Shown: positions 1-10,317 of the stretch, one piece after another | How positions within the stretch are numbered: the stretch's first letter is position 1 | How the letters are laid out: the number at the start of each line of letters is the position of its first letter | Assembly: GCA_030710605.1 (NCBI GenBank) | Contig: CP092869.1 | Span: forward strand, 16,277,239 to 16,341,238 | DNA: 64,000 bases | Source: Cordylochernes scorpioides | Lineage: Eukaryota > Arthropoda > Arachnida > Pseudoscorpiones > Chernetidae | Reading direction: 5' to 3' | Notes under the pieces: generated by a model | What the model saw: only the letters and a program-made list of their open reading frames with translations | The model's database searches: none | Told to the model about the DNA's origin: nothing | Position numbers and translations under genes: made by a program

Positions 1-1
1 T

Positions 2-108
2 GCAATAAGGCGCCATCTATCTATATAAAATGGAAGTATTTAAGCACGAATGCTTCTTTTTTTACATAGAACAAACTTCTACTGTCCTTATAGATGGCGC
101 GTTATTGC
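2..108. mobile_element. Short TIR/hairpin MITE
   Basis: Imperfect 19-bp inverted arms (GCAATAAGGCGCCATCTAT at 2-20, complement at 90-108, one mismatch) enclose about 70 bp of AT-rich DNA. The GCGCCATCTAT terminus recurs near 22600 and 39100, so this belongs to a dispersed family. There is no coding capacity. The left flank is cut by the window edge. Confidence 0.6.
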
Positions 109-115
109 TTTGTGT

Positions 116-470
116 TAATTTATACCTAACTGGCCTTGTCCTTATTGTTTGCCGAATAGCATTGCTCGATGCAAATATTTGAATGTAATTCTATTGTCCT
201 ATAAGCTTATTGATGTATATAGTTGTTTATTTGTTTTGCATATTTTTCATTTATAAATTAATCTCATAATTTAGTCTGTGAAAATAAAAATATTGGACCA
301 GTGACGAAAACAAAAAAAATATATGGTTGGCTTAATGTTATGTAGTTATGATATATAATTAAATGTGATGTTTATGTAATTTTGATCTTAATTGAATAAA
401 ATATATAAAGTTTAAATGTGTTTTAAACTTTAATAATAAGTACAAAACAATTATGTCCATAGTTTTCTTG
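116..470. other. AT-rich intergenic sequence
   Basis: I see no gene, RNA or repeat boundary here; only AT-rich sequence with short A and T runs. Confidence 0.5.
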
Positions 471-479
471 AATACCATT

Positions 480-660
480 TCTGGGATTCCACCCTTCATT
501 GTAGCATATATAAGCAGAATAGTCCAATATAGTATTTTAGCTCTAAAGAAGCGGTTTGGGAGGGTTCACAACTGATGAGCCAAGCCCTCCAAATATTTTT
601 TCATCGCAGTAGAAGTTTGTTGTGTGTATACAAGAAATCATTCGTGCTTAAATCCCTTCA
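480..660 (-). mobile_element. GTGAACCCTCCC-family repeat copy (reverse)
   Basis: Reverse-orientation copy of a dispersed repeat with a GGGAGGG..CTCATCAG..GTGAACCCTCCC box, followed by a segment ending near TAGAGCTC. Other copies lie near 13735, 14340, 22700, 34390, 39190, 50510, 58120 and 60230. The 14256-14599 copy shows it can insert with an 11-bp target duplication. No protein is encoded. Confidence 0.55.
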
Positions 661-743
661 TTATATATATTGTTAATGATATCAATTATCATCTGCTATA
701 TTTTATAGAGATTGAGATTGATTTATTACAATGTTCATATATA

Positions 744-860
744 CACACACACAAAAGCCTTTATTAAGACACACTGGTCTTATAGAGGATTCTCCCCGAG
801 ATTACAAGAGAGATAGGCCTGTGAACGTGGGGAATATACAGAAGAAGAAGACTCGACTGC
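744..860 (-). mobile_element. LINE-type 3' end (reverse), (AC)n tail
   Basis: On the minus strand this reads a short hairpin (stem AAGAC/GTCTT at 766-781), then an AATAAAGGCTTTTGT signal and a (TG)n tail. The same arrangement recurs near 4401, 6612, 7110, 48725, 58715 and 62232; the last is attached to a LINE reverse-transcriptase end. This is therefore read as a severely 5'-truncated non-LTR copy. Confidence 0.55.
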
Positions 861-961
861 AGGATATACAATGCCCACATAAGATTATATAGGGTTAAAT
901 ACAGAATAAATATAAATATGAATAATTATGATTATATAATGATAAATATGTAAATAAATAT

Positions 962-1394
962 TCTATATACAGTTACGAACGTCATGCGTTCTTAATCCGT
1001 CATTCATTTTTCATGTCTGTCACGGTTTGCTTTTTTTTTTTTGGAATGGCGCCCCCCTATTGGTCGGCTACGATCACGCCACCTTTGCCCCCCCCCCCCC
1101 CCCATTCATGTCCCCCCCCCCCCCCCCATTTCTGTAACTATTGTGTTGGAGCGGGTCGCTCCTTAAATAAATACATATATTAGATAATAACCAAATGGAA
1201 TCCTCTCTTTCTTTTTCCCAGTAAGAGACGCCTACGGAAGCCAACAGTACATAGACAGATAAAGCACATAGGCTATAGTTATTAACTAAAATATGCATTT
1301 ATTTAAGGCGCCAATTTATAATTGTAACAAATAGTATTTGAATCAAAACATTCAATCGGGTAAAACACGGGCGTTGCCCGGGTCATTCGGCTAG
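962..1394 (+). mobile_element. Non-autonomous Helitron
   Basis: Starts with TCTATATAC and ends with a CGGGC-GTT-GCCCG hairpin, a short spacer and CTAG followed by T, which are Helitron termini. It contains two long poly-C runs (about 1089-1128). An inverted copy lies at 30911-31303. The 5' neighbour is T rather than the usual A, so the left boundary is less certain than the right. No Rep/helicase ORF is present. Confidence 0.7.
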
Positions 1395-1751
1395 TTTAAA
1401 ATAAGAGAGAGAGAGAATTCCATAAAACATTGCAATATCCAAATAAGAAATAACTGGATAGAATATTTTTTAAAAATCAAGGTTATTATTGCCCAATTAT
1501 ACATTTTAAAATACGCTACAATTCTAAATATTTAGAAATAGTTTGTTATATAAAGTGGTGTGAGTTTAGAATATTGATGTGGAGGCGTCACGCAGCAGCC
1601 ATTGCGGCACGTGACCTGAATCCCCAGTTGTAGGCCAAGGGTACGACACCGGTGGTAATCCTTTGTTGTCCTGGAACAACTTCTGGAGTTTAATGGCGGC
1701 GGTTTCATTCTGACAGCATTCTTTGCTTCATCTTTGCTGGGCTGAGGCTTC

Positions 1752-1911
1752 CACCTCTTGTACATCCATCTCTTGTACATGCATCTCTTGTACATCCATC
1801 TCTTGTACATGCATCTCTTGTACATCCATCTCTTGTACATGCATCTCTTGTACATGCATCTCTTGTACATCCATCTCTTGTACATCCATCTCTTGTACAT
1901 CCATCTCTTGA
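1752..1911. repeat. 15-bp tandem repeat
   Basis: About ten copies of TACATCCATCTCTTG, with C or G at the sixth base. Because 15 is divisible by three, several frames on both strands stay open across it. Those ORFs are artefacts of period length, not genes. Confidence 0.9.
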
Positions 1912-1924
1912 TTTACAATGAGGT

Positions 1925-2795
1925 TTCGTTGTCGTGTCCAATGAAGAGCCTCAGATGTCTCCATACATATCTACCACAGCAGTTGCAATGTTCTTGGATT
2001 TGTAAAGTTGCTGTTCTGGGTCCATGTAAATTTTCTGTTGTTGTCGTGTTCAATGAAGAGCCTCAGATGTCTCCATGCATCTCTATCACAGCAGTTGCAA
2101 TGTTCTTGGATTTGTAAAGTTGCTGTTCTGGGTCCATGTAATTTTTCTGTTGTTGTCGTGTTCAATGAAGAGCCTCAGATGTTTCCATACATCTCTATCA
2201 CAGCAGTTGCAATGTTCTTGGATTTGTAAAGCTGCTGTTCTGGGTCCATGTTAATTTTCTGTTGTTGTCGTGTCCAATGAAGAGCCTCAGATGTTTCCAT
2301 ACATCTCTATCACAGCAATGTTCTCTATCTTGGGTGTGTAAAGCTGCTGTTCTGGGTCCATGTCAATTTTCTGTTGTTGTTGTGTCCAATGAAGAGCCTC
2401 AGATATATCCATACATCTCTATCACAGCAATGTCCTCTATCTTGGGTGTGTAAAGCTGCTGTTCTGGGTCCATGTCAATTTTCTGTTGTTGTCGTGTCCA
2501 ATGAAGAGCCTCAGATGTCTCCATACAACTCTATTACAGCAATGTCCTCTATCTTGGGTGTGTAAAGCTGCTGTTCTGGGTCCATGTCAATTTTCTGTTG
2601 TTGTCGTGTCCAATGAAGAGCCTCAGATGTCTCCATACATCTCTATAACAGCAGTTGCAATGTTCTTGGATGTGTAAAACTGCTGTTCTGGGTCCATGTC
2701 AATTTTCTGTTGTTGTGGCCAATGAAGAGCCTCAGATGTCTCCATACACCTCTATCACAACAGTCGCAATGTCCTATATCTTATGAAATCCTATG
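1925..2795 (+). repeat. 112-bp minisatellite
   Basis: Eight units at exact 112-bp spacing (ATGAAGAGCCTCAG at 1941, 2053, 2165, 2277, 2389, 2501, 2613 and onward). Units differ by point changes and small indels near GCAATGTTCTTGG / GCAATGTCCTCTATC. The same monomer appears in opposite orientation at 61930-62235. Short ORFs over it are not genes. Confidence 0.9.
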
Positions 2796-2799
2796 ATAA

Positions 2800-3396
2800 A
2801 TTAAAATTTTAAGATTTTACTTCTTTTTTGACCATCTAAGAAACCACTTCACTTTTCCATTAATAGAATCCACCTTCAGAGAATTTTACCACCGTTTAAT
2901 GGCTTTAATTTCCATCTAACAATTATTCCAATTTTAATCATTTCTGCATTTATCTGAAAGTATAGGTTAACCTCTTCAACACAATTGATTACATTATCAA
3001 TAGTTTACCTCTCTATTCTGTCGCCATTTAAGCTTCATCAATATATTTCATCTTCTAAATTTGATTACCTTTATGGAAAAACGCATGGACCGGTTATCAT
3101 ATGCAAATTGATTATTAAAAATAGCTTATTTATTGCCATCTTATCACCCCCTCCCCACTTATAACACATCTTTTGGTTATAATTTGAGAGAGGGCTAATC
3201 TCTCTCCATCAAACTTTTCCTTGACGTCTGACCGTTATTAGCTAAATAGGCTTACCCCGCCTATTTTTAGCTCTTTTTTGTCTTTCGTTCTCCATACCTA
3301 ATATTAGATAGCACCCCTTTAACCTAATTACTTAACTATCTTTCATATACGATAGAAAGGGGGAGTAGCGATATATATATATATTATTTTGCTTAT
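2800..3396. other. AT-rich intergenic sequence
   Basis: No ORF, RNA or clear repeat is visible. There is a short TA-rich microsatellite near 3372-3390. Confidence 0.5.
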
Positions 3397-3615
3397 CCCT
3401 AGTACACGTAGTACAGGCCATGATAATCATGGTGGGTTGAAGTAGGCGACTGCTTTTATTGTAAGTACACCACATGTCTACACATCTGAAAAGCAGATCG
3501 ACTTTGCACTTACAAATGTGCCAGAGCCCCGTTTAGTTACTTGCACTCGCTGGTGGGAATCGAACCCGGGTCCTAGTGGTCGAAAACCAAACGGTTTAAC
3601 CAGCCTTCCACCGAC
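3397..3615 (-). mobile_element. tRNA-derived SINE
   Basis: On the minus strand a tRNA-like head (3552-3612) has an acceptor-type pairing GGTGG/CCACC, an A-box-like TGGTTAAACCG and a perfect B box GGTTCGATTCC. It is followed by a body containing the near-palindrome CCATGATTATCATGG. The body recurs at about 26285, 41455, 48890 and 58880. Pol III box B plus a conserved unrelated body is the SINE pattern. Confidence 0.75.
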
Positions 3616-3696
3616 CCCCCATGCGATATATTTAACTAGTGTTGCATAACTGGTTTATTACTTGGGATATATGGAAAGTTAGAGGTTGCCTGGTCG

Positions 3697-3918
3697 GCAG
3701 AATTCATAGTTCTTTAAATTAAAGATATTTCGGTCAGTAAATCTTGTTTATTATCTCGACGTTTCGACAAATCTTTTGTCCTCGTCAGGAGCAAACAAAA
3801 ATTAAAACATTTGGCAAAGCGTTAGAAATTATTCAATTTTTTTGTTCGCTCCTGACGAGGACAAACGTTGAGACAATAAAAAAAGATTTACTGGCCGATT
3901 AATTTAAAGAACTACTTA
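3697..3918. mobile_element. Penelope/hammerhead-like foldback, family A
   Basis: Head-to-head inverted arms. The minus-strand arm carries CTGACGA (3782-3788) and GAAAC (GAAA at 3762-3765) around a GACAA/TTGTC stem. The plus arm has CTGACGA at 3852-3858 but has lost the GAAA part. CUGANGA..GAAA is the hammerhead core pattern known from Penelope-like elements. Related pairs lie at 13970-14220 and 34625-35140. Here it is probably inactive. Confidence 0.55.
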
Positions 3919-4400
3919 ATATATATGTGAATATGTATGTTTTTTAATATAATTATTTGAATACATCTATCTCTCTTCATGATTTGTTTCTTAACTTTGA
4001 GAGAGGGAGACGGTTGGAGATTGGTCGAGTTTTTAATGACATCTTGTCAATACGGGTGCACACATCGCGATGAGTGTGGCAAAAATGGGTGAAATATATG
4101 CTATGTGAAATGAATATGTAGATGGCGTCACCGCTGCAGAGTTTGATGGAGGATCGCCGGCGCGACACCACGTATTTCGCGATCTACGAGCAAAGCATAT
4201 ATCGAATGCTTCTCCGCTGAGGAGATGGCGTGGTTCTCAAGGCCCACCGCCTTTGTATATACATATATTGAAGACATACTAACATTTCACCATAGAGAGT
4301 TAGTTCTTAGTTGTAGAGTTTTAAGATCTATAAAGTATGTGTTTATCCATTCCCATATAATGTATTTTACAAACAGCATTTTTCACTTATTATACAACAA

Positions 4401-4475
4401 CTACAAAAGCCTTTATTGAGGACCTCTCGTCCTATAAAGGATTCGCCAGTTTACAGAGTAAGAGAAGAGAACTAA
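4401..4475 (-). mobile_element. LINE-type 3' end fragment (reverse)
   Basis: Minus-strand hairpin AGGAC/GTCCT (4419-4433), then AATAAAGGCTTTTGTAG and a (TTG)-like tail. Same layout as the fragment at 744. Confidence 0.5.
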
Positions 4476-4532
4476 GAATACAGAGATATATGTAGTAGGT
4501 ATAGTATAGTATTTTCTACACTGTGACTATAT

Positions 4533-4675
4533 ACAACAACAACAACAAGCCTTTTACTGGAATCAAAGTCCCATACAGGATTCGTCATTCTAATCCTGAC
4601 AAAGATTATTTACATATAATTATTTACATCAATTAGATTATATATATAGCTTCCTCTTCTCTTCAGCCGTCTTCC
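4533..4675 (-). mobile_element. LINE-type 3' end fragment (reverse), (AAC)n tail
   Basis: Plus-strand ACAACAACAAC followed by AAGCCTTTTACTGG, with a weak hairpin (GGGA/TTCC) upstream on the minus strand. This is a diverged relative of the 4401 and 62232 tails. Confidence 0.4.
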
Positions 4676-4718
4676 AAAATTTGAACAACGCTTTTTCACT
4701 TATTATAAACGAATATAA

Positions 4719-5024
4719 AACGACATATTCGAAAATTATCCCGCATGTGTTTTTTTTTCAACGAAAAACACAATTTATTTTAAGGAGAAATAACGAGTAT
4801 TTCTAACCTTAGGGATGAAGTATGAAAGGATGAATTGTGAAGAGTAATGATAAACGGAAAAATAAAAGTGTCCAGGGATGGGAATCGAACCCACATTGTT
4901 CCGCTTACCGGGTAGATGCCATGTCCACTAGGCTACCCTGGACATATTTCTCCGTTCGTTGAAAAGAAACACATGCGGGATAATTTTGGAATGTCGTTTT
5001 ACAATCACAAGCCGCATTATATTG
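4719..5024 (-). mobile_element. Foldback retroposon with embedded tRNA-like core
   Basis: Inverted arms (ACGACAT..CCCGCATGTG and its complement ..GCGGGATAAT..ATGTCGT) surround a tRNA-like core. Flanking 18-bp direct repeats (TATTATAAACGAATATAA at 4701-4718 and 5025-5042) mark a long target-site duplication, as expected of TPRT insertion. Arms without a complete core occur at 10318-10490 and 32283-32460. Confidence 0.7.
4871..4942 (-). tRNA. tRNA-like core (anticodon GGT) inside repeat
   Basis: A 72-nt cloverleaf-compatible sequence. Acceptor TCCAGGG/CCCTGGA pairs perfectly, box A is TAGCCTAGTGG and box B is GGTTCGATTCC. The anticodon loop CCGGTAA would give GGT (Thr), but position 33 is C instead of U and the anticodon stem is imperfect here. 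It lies inside a dispersed element, so it is a SINE-like Pol III unit rather than a functional tRNA gene. Confidence 0.55.
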
Positions 5025-5244
5025 TATTATAAACGAATATAATACTGCTAGAAAGAATTAAGACTTTCCACATGACGCTCTGCCCTTTTTTAACAAAATA
5101 TTGTCAGGATCTGGTTCATCAGTGATTTCGCCAGTTCAATCTAAAAGACCGCGTGTTTATAGATGTTCCGCCTATATATCCGGCAATTTGTCATCGCCAA
5201 GGATTACTCTAAATTGACAAAAAAAAAAAAGAATTCGACATCAG

Positions 5245-5345
5245 ACGACGTTTTATCCATTATATATGTCCTCCTGTAGAAGGGCAGAGATGTCTGAAAG
5301 CTTGCGATGGTATTTGAAATAAAATTTTAAAACTGCTGGACCGTG
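5245..5345 (+). mobile_element. Penelope-like terminal fragment, family E
   Basis: Contains CCTGTAGAAGGGCAG..TCTGAAAGC, related to the inverted pair at 51655-51790. It is a short fragment with no ORF; assignment is by similarity to that pair only. Confidence 0.35.
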
Positions 5346-5790
5346 ACGGTAGGCGGTTAACTTCGGCAACACCGGAGCTGACGTCACACCCGTACTTTCA
5401 TAATCTGTTTTTGTATCCTGCATCGGCGTAGCCGCGCTGACTTATATTTTCTTTCCCCATGATTACCATTTCATCAATATATATGATCCTTTCACCTTGT
5501 TGTAGTTAATAAAAGAATAATTAACGTTAAGCGCTGTGTTGTGTAATCAAATTGAAAAATACAACAAAAACTCCGGAAACCTTTATAATTGTTTAAATAG
5601 ATAAGGATAGATGGTTGAACGTGATTCTTGCCCGTCGCAAGTTGCCGTTCTATAGCGTGTTCTACAGGTTCAAGTTAACGTCAGCTCCAAGCTCGAGGAT
5701 GGCGGTACCATTCACCAGGATTCTACACTCGCATTGAAGCAGTTTTATAAATTAACTAATATTTAAATGAGCAAAACTTGGGACAAAAAT

Positions 5791-6089
5791 TATGAAAAAA
5801 AAAAGGCATCTCCTTATCGTGCAACTGAAAGTTGCTGGTGGCTTGCGCCATCTATCAGAATAAATATCAACTATTCTCGTTGATTTCTAATTATTCCAGA
5901 ATTGGCCAATTACCCATTCTTGATTAATCAAGAAAATCTAACCACATACGTATTTAATCAAGAATGGGTAATTGGCCAATTCTGGAATAATTAGAAATCA
6001 ACGAGAATAGTTGATATTTATTCCGATAGATGGCGCAAGCCATTAGCAACTTTCAGTTGCACGATAAGGAGATGCCTTTTTCATAATTT
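5791..6089. mobile_element. Foldback element, family B, ribozyme core lost
   Basis: Long near-perfect palindrome: AAAAGGCATCTCCTTATCGT (5801-5820) is complemented at 6061-6080, with arms of roughly 140 bp. The centre has a short ACATACGT-like sequence where other copies (9851, 28085, 43650) carry a hammerhead motif, so the core appears deleted by symmetrisation of the arms. Confidence 0.75.
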
Positions 6090-6600
6090 ATGCACCTAAT
6101 CCCAGTACAATATTACATTTGTACTATTTTCACATTCCAGATATATGTTTCTTTACTTTCAAGTTTTCGAGCAAAAGTCTACAACGGGCAAATCCAAAAT
6201 AAATGAAGTGAGATGTGACATGGATGAGATTGGTCTCGAAATATTCGAATGACCAAAAATAAGAGCAAAGAGTTTCTTTGAGTTTCTCGAAAGCCCGCAA
6301 CGCTCAAAAATAAAGAACAAATTCCCTGTTTTTTGCTCATTAGAATATTTCTGGAGAACTATCTCTCGCCTTAACTAATATTACTTCAATGGGGCTCTCT
6401 GTTGTTGTTTAAAATTCACCACTCAGTGTAAGTAGCTAAATCACACCTTGTAATCCGTCTCAGCGCGTGGAGATAGAAATTCAAGGTAGGATGTCTCACA
6501 GTATTCTTATTAAGCTGGAAATATCAAGATTCCAAGAATAATTTTCTTTTTAACATTTTTTATTCCTAAATCTCTATAGCTTTTGGGCATGGAAGCCCTT
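6090..6600. other. Unassigned sequence
   Basis: Begins with the TGCACCT..CCAGTACAATAT flank common to family B copies. The rest shows no ORF or repeat structure that I can name. Confidence 0.4.
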
Positions 6601-6611
6601 TTACAGGAGAA

Positions 6612-6656
<45 letters not shown>

Positions 6657-6730
6657 CCTTTATTAGGGACATGCCCCATACAGATTCTCCCAATTGGGTA
6701 AGGTAATAATTGTGTTATTTACATAGAAAT
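6612..6730 (-). mobile_element. LINE-type 3' end (reverse), long (AC)n tail
   Basis: About 20 AC dinucleotides (6613-6651) followed by AAAAGCCTTTATTAGGG. The minus-strand hairpin GGGG-CAT-GTCCC lies at 6666-6677, just before AATAAAGG. A longer (AC)n tail than in sister copies. Confidence 0.55.
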
Positions 6731-7107
6731 TGAACTGGCTTTACTCTTCGTCTCAAAGTCATTCACTTGTTGACTGGCCCTTACATAATGATGATCTAAA
6801 AATTTTACAGGAGAAATACACAATACAATAAATCACCAGAAGGAGTTTAAATCAAATACTATTTTACATATTTACATAAAACTGATGTAGTATTCTTCTT
6901 GTCCCTAGTTACATGGAGAAAGACAAAATTTGACAGTTTCACCTTGTCTATCAACGTAACCAGTCAAATATGTTTACAAAGTTTTCTATGATTCATTGAC
7001 AGATGGGAGCATTTGTACCACCAGTTCTACAGTTCAACGGAGAGTTGAGGATGTCGTTAGAAAACGAAATCTGGAAGACAATGTGGTATCTCACCACCAA
7101 GTATAGC

Positions 7108-7200
7108 AGCAATAACAAAAAGCTTTATTAAGACCTTATAGTCTTATACAGATTCTCATAGTAGAAATGTAGGGTACATACGGGAATAAAAGTAATAGTA
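7108..7200 (-). mobile_element. LINE-type 3' end fragment (reverse)
   Basis: Minus-strand hairpin AAGAC/GGTCTT (7130-7145) then AATAAAGCTTTTTGTTATTG. Same organisation as 744 and 62232. Confidence 0.5.
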
Positions 7201-7340
7201 CCAGTAATCAGCAATGTTATTTACAGCGTATCAAATATGGGTAAAAAAAAAAGAAAGGAAGGGTTTAGAATAAGCTTATATTACAAGCAGTCGAGAACAA
7301 GCAGTTCTTTTTCTTAATAATTAGAAGAATTGAGACAGTA

Positions 7341-7524
7341 CAGTAGAACAACCTCCATGAGAGGACACTCACGCTAGAGGAAACCTCTCTGTAAAGGACA
7401 GCTTTCATTGGCAAAATTACCATTTTTACTATATAGTAACTTTCCAGTAAGAGGACACCTCTCCCTAAAGGACACTTTGGCTCTGTAATTAGGTGTTGTC
7501 CTTTACAGGGAGGTATTTCTACTG
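7341..7524. mobile_element. Pogo/Tigger-like MITE
   Basis: A 184-bp element with TIRs starting CAGTAGAACAACCTCC and ending with the complement of CAGTAGAAATACCTCC. It is flanked by TA on both sides (7339-7340, 7525-7526). Subterminal AGAGGACA repeats are present. CAGT termini plus a TA target duplication fit the pogo/Tigger branch of Tc1/mariner. No transposase. Confidence 0.8.
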
Positions 7525-7539
7525 TAATATAAATAAATA

Positions 7540-8184
7540 TTGGGCATCTTTATAGCTTTATACATGGATGGATCAAGGGAAGAGGGTTGTCTAGTGTCGG
7601 GATATAAAGTCTTAGCGGTTGATCAATTTGTTCATCTACCCAGTTGTTCAGTAGAAGACACCGGATTCATTAGCTTACTTCGAACCACCAAGTATAGCTG
7701 GAATTGCTATTACCATTGTGTAAGCTGTTTTTTTCTTCTTCTTCTTGGGCTCCAGCAGGAGTCGAGATAAGGCGAGATGTCTTAATTTATTATAGATGTG
7801 TGGATATGTGACGCACTAAAGCATGGACTATGGCTAGACACCATGGGATACCATCCCTTAGTATCAGAAAAATGCTATGGACATCAATCATACGGCCAGC
7901 ATGACCAACCAACCAACCCTATGGCTCCAAGAAGGGCGCCACGGATCAAGGCCAAGCCTCGAGCACGTTTCAAGGCCACGCAATCTGGAACAGGTGTCGG
8001 CGCCATCTTGAAACAATATACGCAAAAAATGGCGGCGCGAGCTAAATATAGGTCGTGTCCTACATCAGACTCGTCTGCCTGTGTTTTGTCGGCCGTTTGC
8101 ATATTCATACTTCCCACACGGATCGTTTGGCTTCAAACAGATGCATTGTGGGATATGGGGTCGTCGTCTGTTAGTATCAGAGCT
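7540..8184. other. Unassigned, moderately GC-rich stretch
   Basis: Holds short open frames (longest 7798-8211) with no motif I recognise. GC content around 7900-8110 is higher than the surroundings. I do not call a gene. Confidence 0.3.
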
Positions 8185-8895
8185 TGTTTCCTGTTGGGGT
8201 TACATCCTTGAATTTTGACCATTTTCTGGAAATATATAAATTAGTAGAGATTGTCATTTGTACCGTGCCAGTTGAGTTTAAGCTGAGGCATTGTGGAACA
8301 CGGGGTCATTGCTTGTTTGCAAGCTCGTTTACCTTTGAGGATACACAGCCTTGAAATTTGACCATTTTCTGTGAAATTATGGATTAGTAAAGATTGTCAT
8401 ATGTTCTGAACCAGTTGAGTTTAAGAAGAGGTATTGTGGAATAAAGGGTCATTGCTTGTTTGCAAGCTCGTTTACCTTTGAGGATACACATCCTTGAATT
8501 TTGACTATTTTCTGACAATTATAGATTAATAAAGATTGTCATTTGTACCGTGCCAGTTGAGTTAAAGCTGAGGCATTGTGGAATAAAGGGTCATTGCTTG
8601 TTTGCAAGCTCGTTTTCCCTTTGAGGATACTCATCCTTGAATTTTGACTATTTTCTGTGAAATTTATAGATTAGTAGAGATAGCCATTTGTACCGTGCCA
8701 GTTGAGTTTAAGAAGAGATATTGTGGAACACGGGGTCATTGCTTGTTTGCAAGCTCGTTTTCCCTTTGAAGATACACATCTTTGAATTTTTGACTATTTT
8801 CTGTGAAATTATACACGACTTTACACAATTATACACTTGTAGATTAGTAGAGATAGTCATTTATCCCGTGCCAGTTGAGTTTAAGCTGAGGTATG
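8185..8895 (+). repeat. About 143-bp tandem repeat
   Basis: GCTTGTTTGCAAGCTCG recurs at 8311, 8454, 8596 and 8741 (spacings 143, 142, 145), with a diverged first unit near 8185 and a partial last unit. Each monomer contains the TTTGCAA palindrome. Confidence 0.85.
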
Positions 8896-8904
8896 GGAGA
8901 ATAT

Positions 8905-9035
8905 GAAGAATAGTTGATATTTATTCCGATAGATGGCGCAAGCCATCAGCAACTTTCAGTTGCACGATAAAGAGATGCCTTTTTCATAATTTATGCACCT
9001 TATCCCAGTACAATATCACATTTGTACTATTTTTT
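8905..9035 (+). mobile_element. Family B foldback, half copy
   Basis: One arm only (GATAGATGGCGCAAGCC .. GAGATGCCTTTTTC) plus the CCAGTACAATATCACAT flank. No ribozyme core. Confidence 0.6.
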
Positions 9036-9600
9036 TCACAATGCTTATATTTATTGCTAAAATTTCATATTATGTGTAGAATATATGGAGGCAGGCGCTC
9101 ACGCCGCCTATTTTTATAAAATCTATTATTAAATAAAAAGGAAAACTTGTGTAGAAAATTATTTTCTGTACATTTTTTCCTTCAGTGATTGATTTATTGA
9201 ATATTATATAATAAGGGTCGCGTGCAAGTATTGTCTCTGTAGGAAGCTATAAATAGACACTCGTCTGACATCTTATTCACTGATTGGTTTTTATTGGCAA
9301 ACGATTATGTTATTTTTATTGTCTGTTTTTTTTTTCTTCCCTATATTGACCAATCAAAATGATGGCAGCCGTCCATGTGTTTAGAAACTTGTACGTTTGT
9401 ATGAATAGAAAAGACACGGGAAAAGGTAATTGTTTATTTACTTTAAATTTCGTTTTTATAGCTGTGATATAGAGTGTTTAGACAATTAAACAACTTTATT
9501 GATATCTCGTCAATCTTTACACTCAAAGGGAGTTATAAGGTAATAATAATGGTAGGAATGAAGAGTGATATATACAATCGACGTAGCCCGGGCACGTCCG
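9036..9600. other. AT-rich intergenic sequence
   Basis: No gene or repeat boundaries recognised. Confidence 0.4.
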
Positions 9601-9602
9601 GA

Positions 9603-9860
9603 TCAGGAGCTTAAAGCCGCCTTGAATCTAGACAGATCCCTGCCATTTGGGGAGTTCATGTTCGGAACATGTTTGATGATAATGTCGAAGAATTTGTTGA
9701 GAAGAATCTTGTCTTCAGGAGTGAGTAGCCCGAGGAGGTGCTCCGTTTCTTCTTCGTAATAGACCGCGATATCCATCCTGACCACATTATTCTTGTTATA
9801 TAGGGAGTGCAGGAATTCTCGATCCTTCAATCGGATGAGTAACTTTTTATAGAGTATGAA
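9603..9860 (-). CDS. Unassigned open frame, truncated by foldback
   Basis: A minus-strand open frame of 102 codons whose first ~18 residues are read from the family B element inserted next to it. The remainder is rich in charged and hydrophobic residues (LLGLLTPEDKILLNKFF) and looks less random than most local ORFs. I recognise no family. It may be an exon remnant or a fragment of an autonomous element interrupted near 9855. Confidence 0.2.
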   Translation of the reverse strand, partial: FILYKKLLIRLKDREFLHSLYNKNNVVRMDIAVYYEEETEHLLGLLTPEDKILLNKFFDIIIKHVPNMNSPNGRDLSRFKAALSS

Positions 9861-10128
9861 AAAAGGCATCTCCTTATCGTGCAACTGAAAGTTGCTGATG
9901 GCTTGCGCCATCTATCGGAATAAATATCAACTATTCTCGTTGTTTTTTAATTATTCCTGAATTGGTCAAATACCCATTCTTGATTAATCAAGAAAAGCTA
10001 ACCACGGACGCGTTTCGGGCTGTTGGCCCTCATCAGCGTGCGTCATCTGCACGATAAGGAGATGCCTTTTTTCATAATCATGCACCTTATCCCAGTACAA
10101 TATCACATTTGTACTATTTTTTCACATT
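9851..10128 (-). mobile_element. Family B foldback with hammerhead core
   Basis: Arms GGCATCTCCTTATCGT and complement enclose a minus-strand hammerhead-type motif. The right arm is short (the TGCACGATAAGGAGATGCC end is retained). Sister copies are at 28085, 43650 and 51880. No coding capacity, so a trans-acting retrotransposase would be needed. Confidence 0.7.
10003..10040 (-). ncRNA. Minimal type I hammerhead ribozyme motif
   Basis: In minus-strand order: stem I strand CACG, CUGAUGA (10030-10036), stem II GGGC-CAACA-GCCC, GAAA (10013-10016), then C-GC-G and the cleavage triplet GUC (10007-10009), and the second stem I strand CGUG (10003-10006). All invariant core positions are present. Stem III is only about two base pairs, as described for hammerheads of Penelope-like elements. 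Self-cleavage is inferred, not shown. Confidence 0.7.
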
Positions 10129-10317
10129 TTTTATAGAGTGTTTAGTTGTAATATCGTATATATATTTACAGTACTGTATAATAGTAATTTAGTAGTAATG
10201 GTAGAATGTACATAGAAATAATGAAGAATGAAACAGAAATAAAATGATTATAGGGAAGTTTATATTATTATTTTTGGGGTGAATATTTTAAATGCATCAA
10301 TAAATAGTTTAAATGTT

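Noticed and set aside
1532..1964. Several overlapping ORFs with MYKRWMYKRC- or CTRDGCTRDG-type repeats
   Set aside because: Translations of a 15-bp tandem repeat in all frames, no start context or homology.
7798..8211. 137-codon ORF as a host gene
   Set aside because: No recognisable domain, an opposite-strand frame overlaps, and it leads directly into a tandem repeat.
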